Assembly (NCBI GenBank): GCA_003573635.1
Contig: QUTJ01031662.1
Location: forward strand, 1 to 14,495
Direction: 5' to 3'
Source: Goniomonas avonlea
Taxonomy: Eukaryota; Cryptophyceae; Goniomonadida; Goniomonadaceae
Length of the DNA stretch: 14,495 nt
Of the stretch, positions 12,001 to 14,495 are shown piece after piece. The translations under genes were made by a program, and so were the position numbers. The first letter of the stretch is position 1, and the number at the start of each line of letters is the position of its first letter. The notes below the pieces were generated by a model. The model was not told the DNA's origin and searched no databases. It worked only from the letters and a program-made list of their open reading frames with translations.

Positions 12001-14370
12001 CCGACGCCCGCGGAGGACAAGCGCTGACCCTTACGGGCATGGGGCTCGGCGACCCGCTCCATCTCTTTGCGTATCGCTGCGAGTTCCGTCTTGGCGATTC
12101 CGTGGCGATCTCCACTCTCAAAGTCCCGGTTAGCTCCTCGCAGGTCGCCTGCGTGGCTCCTGCGTGGCCGTTCCCACACGGCGATGCACAGGTCTTTGTG
12201 CGGCGCCGACTGTTGGCGGGGGGGGCGGAGGTGTCTGTGGCGCAGCTTCCCATCAATGTCACGTACACGCAGTCCTGGCAGGGCATTGACGTCAGTCGCG
12301 GCTCGGTCACAGGCGGGACACTCATGACGGTGCGAGCCAACGGGCTGGATAAGCACGCGCCGATCGGGTACTCCTGCGTGTTCTCCGCTGCAGTCGGCAC
12401 AGTCTACTCCGACGTCACCACGCCCAACGACCCTTTTAGTCTCGATTGCACAGTGCCTCGATGGCTTGCGTCGGCACAGAAGGTGAACGTGACTCTCCAG
12501 CAAGGATCAACCGTGGTCCCTGGACCCCTCGTGCAGTTCGAGTACATCGGCGTTATCCTTGGTCTGTCCATGACCACGACTCCCGCGTCCGGTGGTGTTG
12601 TCCTGACAGTGACTGGCAGTGGTCTGGACTCCACACGCACTTACTCTTGTCACTTCTCAGCGCTGAGCAATCCCAACGCAAGCCTGGTCACCGATGCAAC
12701 CCTGATGCCTGGCTCGACGTCCACTGTAACGTGTCTCACGCCGCCGTGGGGTCTTGTGTACCCGTCCCAAGGAACCGAGGTCTCTGTCTTTGACGGCTCT
12801 GAATTCCCGCTGCCGCTTCAAGGAGTCTCGAAACTGCTGCTGAACTTCACTACCGTCGTGCACGCTATCGAACCCACTCGGGGTTCACTGAGCGGTGGAG
12901 ACGCCTTATCAGTTAATGGCAGTGGATTCGTCAGGAGCGCTGCTGTCCATTACTGTGTGTTCGCAGGAGCAAGCGTTGACGAGGTAGGTCACGAGTTCGC
13001 TGTGTTGTGGGTAGTTTTGTGAACTTCGTCGTGTGTAGCGAGAGAGGGAGAGAGTGTGTTGATTCAGGCATCCTGGGAACCGCTGAGTAGCCCCTTCGAG
13101 AGATTTGGGTCCTTTTTTGCTCGTTTAGTTTCTTCAATCCGTTGGCATTTTCAATGCTGTATCCGTGAGTAACACCCTTCTCCTGCAGGTTATCGAAACA
13201 GTCGCTACCGTGGTATCATCGCAAGTCATCAAGTGCCCGATTCCCGCATGGGGACTACAATTTGCCGCCCAGTCAGCTGGTTTCACTCTGCGCCTCGCTG
13301 CTGACCCCATCGCTGCCGATCACGCCCTCCATTTCACCTTCATTCCTTTGGTCTTAGGGCTCTCTCCTCTTTCCAGCCCGTCGCAAGGGGGGGTGTTGGT
13401 TGAGGTCACTGGTTCTGGCTTCGTAGCGGGCACTCCGCACACGTGTCAGTTCTTGTTGGACAGGCGCAATGTCAGCAGCCCGGCCACTGCTGTTTCCACG
13501 ACCCTCATCCAATGTCTGAGTCCATCGGTGCCCAACATGGAAACTCCATTGGACATGGCGTTTTCTGTCCTGTGGAACAACGACACCCTTGACTCGAAAA
13601 AGCTTGGCTTCCGTTTCGTTGGGTTTCCTGTTGTGCAAGGTGTCGTCCCGTCGTCGATCCCTGAGAACGGAAATTCGACCCTGATCACGATTTCTGGCCG
13701 ATACTTTGGTAACTTTACCACTGATCGCCACGAAGTTCGCATTGGAAGCAGCACCTGCGACTCTCCGACTGTCGTGGCTCCAGACGCTGCCTTGACTTGC
13801 ATTGTCCAGCCAGGCACTGGTCAGTTCATCCCGATCATTGTCGAGACAGATCCGTTGCTGGTGTCTGACGGAAGTGGCCCTGGGTTCACGTACCTTGAGC
13901 CTGCCCCCCGCATCACTGCGTGCAACTTTGCTCCTTCAGGCGACAGTGTACTCTGCGTTTTCGATGTGCCTGTCGAGGTGGGGGCGGCTTCTACCTGTAC
14001 TTCCTTTGTGAGCTTCGCGACGCTCCGCTTGCTCGGCTCAGGATCTCGGTGCTCTTGGCAGGTGAGCATGCCTCCAACACTGTGGCGCTTGTGTGCGTTC
14101 GAGGTTATTGGTGTCTGTGTGCGTTCGCGGTTATGCTGCTTGGGTGCCCACGTCATTGACACTCACCCCGTTTTTCAGACGGCGTCAACCGTAGCCTTGA
14201 TTGTCGGGTCAAGACCGGCGATCAAGGTCTTCGATGAAGTCCTGTTGATTCCAGGAGTTCTCTATCGACGGGACGCCGAATCTGAAGCATCTCATGGAGC
14301 CACTGCCATCGAGCCTCCCGCGAACGGCACTGCGGTGCTGCCGCGTGCTGTGGTCGCTGCCCCGCAACAG
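1..14370 (+). CDS. Giant TIG/IPT-repeat protein, multi-exon, partial at both ends
   Basis: The coding sequence joins 1-12983, 13189-14061 and 14179-14370, giving 4682 residues without a stop. The 5' end is open: the GTG at base 3 reads as Val inside the tail of an earlier repeat and is not a start. The 3' end runs into an unfinished intron. The protein is almost wholly Ig-fold-like TIG/IPT repeats: 36 zone A units, then 14 zone B units, then a different C-terminal module. Known TIG/IPT arrays occur in plexins, fibrocystin-type receptors and many protist surface proteins, where they serve adhesion or ligand binding. An extracellular or surface role is inferred from this and from the many N-x-S/T sequons and paired cysteines in zone B. 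No signal peptide, membrane helix or enzyme motif is visible, and I do not recognise the specific gene. Coding status is very secure, the family good, the function unknown. Confidence 0.88.
156..296. other. Two ambiguous bases (156 and 296)
   Basis: N at 156 makes codon NCT, which could be Ser, Pro, Thr or Ala in A unit 1. N at 296 is the third base of CCN, so the residue is Pro whatever the base. Neither breaks the frame. Both are near the window start and suggest lower read quality there. Confidence 0.95.
4926..5066 (+). other. 47-residue linker between A units 19 and 20
   Basis: Between the LTYD end of unit 19 and the GAPATG start of unit 20 lie 47 residues, where other junctions have roughly 8-15. 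This is the largest spacing in zone A (366 bases between cores). The stretch is rich in Pro and hydrophobic residues, has one Cys, and resembles no repeat unit. It stays in frame. A short in-frame intron at 4926-5012 (87 bases, weak GTTCTC donor, pyrimidine-rich GCAG acceptor) would shorten it, but the donor is poor compared with the other three in this gene, so a real inserted linker is the default reading. Confidence 0.5.
8232..8273 (+). repeat. Three tandem 15-base units encoding N-glycosylation sequons
   Basis: In the extended linker after A unit 31 the frame reads VNSTA, VNGSR, VNST, a five-residue period in which each copy is an N-x-S/T sequon. The DNA copies start at 8232, 8247 and 8262 and differ at several codon positions, including a TCG for AGC serine switch, so the protein pattern is kept while the DNA has drifted. 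This linker makes the second longest core spacing in zone A (339 bases). Confidence 0.7.
9657..13899 (+). repeat. Zone B: 14 TIG/IPT units, mostly Cys-paired and sequon-rich
   Basis: Units begin near 9657, 9942, 10230, 10518, 10806, 11085, 11415, 11700, 11991, 12291, 12567, 12873 (split by intron 1), 13366 and 13648. The consensus is PxxGxxxGGxxLxVxGxGF, then YxCxF, a variable stretch, then LxCxxPxW and a tail with FxF. The first twelve nearly all have the late Trp; unit 3 lacks it. The two cysteines are placed as in a TIG disulfide and are present in nearly every unit; unit 4 lacks both. Unit 8 has four Cys. Unit 14 differs: RIGSSTC ... LTC with a PGTG turn, closer to the classic TIG form of receptor ectodomains. 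Twenty-two N-x-S/T sequons lie in these units and one more follows. Introns are absent until unit 12. Confidence 0.8.
12984..13188 (+). other. Intron 1, phase 0, 205 bases
   Basis: The donor is GAG|GTAGGT and the acceptor is CTTCTCCTGCAG|GTT. Removing it joins the YCVF half of the twelfth zone B unit to a second half containing VVSSQ, KCPIPAWG and the usual tail, restoring a standard unit with both cysteines. Retention would hit a TGA at 13020-13022. The intron contains a GA-rich run near 13037-13058 and T-rich tracts around 13110-13140. Confidence 0.9.
13189..14061 (+). other. Exon 2 (291 codons, phases 0-0)
   Basis: The exon opens GTT ATC GAA ACA after the CAG acceptor and ends CAG before a GTGAGC donor, with whole codons at both ends. 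It carries the second half of zone B unit 12, units 13 and 14, and the first part of the C-terminal module. The open frame extends upstream to 13165 into the intron, but that part does not match the repeat pattern and is intronic. Confidence 0.88.
14062..14178 (+). other. Intron 2, phase 0, 117 bases, in frame and stop-free
   Basis: The donor is CAG|GTGAGC and the acceptor is CCCCGTTTTTCAG|ACG. The length is a multiple of three and the frame through it is open, so it could be misread as 39 codons. That insert is rich in Cys, Val, Leu and Arg and unlike the rest of the protein. Splicing instead joins CSWQ to TASTVAL, giving a smooth module. The intron also carries a near-perfect direct repeat at 14090-14108 and 14116-14134 (18 of 19 bases, 26 bases apart), more typical of non-coding sequence here. 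Confidence 0.8.
14179..14370 (+). other. Exon 3 (64 codons, phases 0-0)
   Basis: This exon begins ACG GCG TCA after the TTTTTCAG acceptor and ends CAA CAG before GTGCGT. It encodes the second half of the C-terminal module (TASTVAL, VLLIPGVLYR) and an Ala/Pro-rich stretch. If the final donor were not used, translation would end four codons later at TGA 14380-14382. A strong CAG|GTGCGT donor, and the phase 0 shared with the other introns, favour continuation. Confidence 0.75.
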
Positions 14371-14379
14371 GTGCGTCAT

Positions 14380-14395
14380 TGAGTGAGTGAGTGAG
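14380..14395 (+). repeat. (TGAG)4 microsatellite
   Basis: Four perfect TGAG tetramers lie at the start of intron 3, followed by more purine-rich sequence to about 14410. Its first TGA would be the stop codon if the exon were not spliced. Confidence 0.85.
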
Positions 14396-14473
14396 AGCGA
14401 GACTGAGGAGCGCCTCAAGAGTCGATTCCAGACACAGGAGAGGACCATTCGGAGTGCGGTCGCTCCCTCTCCG

Positions 14474-14495
14474 TCTCTCTCTCTCTCTCTCTCTC
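14474..14495 (+). repeat. (TC)11 microsatellite, running off the window
   Basis: Eleven perfect TC dinucleotides end the window and probably continue past it. A looser pyrimidine tract begins at about 14464. It could be the pyrimidine tract ahead of an acceptor just outside the window or simply a microsatellite in the intron. Confidence 0.85.

Larger units (their letters stand above)
1..12983 (+). other. Exon segment 1 (4327 codons, 5' incomplete)
   Basis: This is one uninterrupted reading frame of 12,981 bases, far longer than chance allows at this base composition, with repeat-unit periodicity throughout. It carries all of zone A and the first eleven and a half zone B units. The exon ends GAG|GTAGGT after a complete codon (phase 0). 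Reading on past the donor gives TGA at 13020-13022 and ruins the twelfth B unit, so the donor call is strongly favoured. No splice site inside the segment is needed to explain the protein. The only doubtful spot is the long linker at 4926-5066. Confidence 0.88.
13900..14370 (+). other. C-terminal non-TIG module (split by intron 2)
   Basis: After unit 14 the protein changes to PAPRITACNFAPSGD, CVFDVPVEVG, CTSF, then LLGSGSRCSW joined by splicing to TASTVALIVGS and VLLIPGVLYR. The layout (a beta-rich strand, LxGxGxxCxW, a TxVxLxxG strand, then a PG-turn with a hydrophobic strand) resembles modules I associate from memory with large protist surface proteins, often beside REJ/PKD regions; that family link is unverified. 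The tail is Ala/Pro-rich with one sequon (NGT). More of this module type would be expected in downstream exons outside the window. Confidence 0.45.
14371..14495 (+). other. Intron 3, 5' part only
   Basis: It starts GTGCGT after a complete CAG codon and no acceptor is reached before the window ends. It includes a (TGAG)4 run and ends in a long pyrimidine tract. The alternative is that this is the 3' untranslated region of a gene stopping at 14382. Confidence 0.65.

Noticed and set aside
13020-13022. TGA as the end of the gene
   Set aside because: It lies inside intron 1; splicing 12983 to 13189 restores a full zone B unit with both cysteines.
13165-13188. Separate second gene starting at 13165 (GTG)
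   Set aside because: These codons are the 3' end of intron 1, and the frame after 13189 begins in mid-domain.
14380-14382. TGA as the natural stop
   Set aside because: A strong CAG|GTGCGT donor lies just upstream and the C-terminal module seems unfinished. Not fully excluded.
14405-14466. Hairpin between GGAGCG (14407) and CGCTCC (14461)
   Set aside because: The six-base stem with a long loop and a bulge is no more than expected in such purine/pyrimidine-biased sequence.

Overview
The window holds one protein-coding gene fragment from a eukaryote, on the + strand, open at both ends. The evidence for a eukaryote is three spliceosomal-type introns near the 3' end (donors GTAGGT, GTGAGC and GTGCGT; pyrimidine-rich CAG acceptors), all in phase 0. 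In two cases splicing rejoins a protein domain that is otherwise interrupted. G+C is roughly 60% by partial hand count. A free-living protist or alga fits, but the lineage cannot be fixed from this sequence. There is no sign of an operon, a ribosome binding site or any other bacterial feature.

Layout: bases 1-12983 are a single exon segment of 4327 codons with no stop. It encodes two kinds of tandem, TIG/IPT-like, Ig-fold repeats. Zone A (3-9656) has 36 units with a modal spacing of 86 residues (258 bases), each with a TGxxSVTVxG core and a Trp that is invariant in all 36. Zone B (9657-13899) has 14 units of about 95-100 residues, mostly with a GGxxLxVxGxGF start, a Cys pair (YxCxF ... CxxPxW) and many N-glycosylation sequons. 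Intron 1 (12984-13188, 205 bases) lies inside the twelfth B unit. Exon 2 (13189-14061) finishes the B array and starts a different C-terminal module. Intron 2 (14062-14178, 117 bases, in frame and without stops) splits that module, and exon 3 (14179-14370) continues it. From 14371 the window runs into a third intron containing a (TGAG)4 run and a terminal (TC)11 run.

The part seen encodes 4682 residues, so the full protein is larger still. By family logic it is probably secreted or on the cell surface, with a rod of stacked Ig-fold domains used in adhesion or recognition. No signal peptide, membrane segment or catalytic domain lies inside the window. The structure of the array itself is the most interesting feature: a period-two alternation in units 10-18, a sharp contrast in glycosylation sites between the two zones, and a run of intermediate units at the A/B border.
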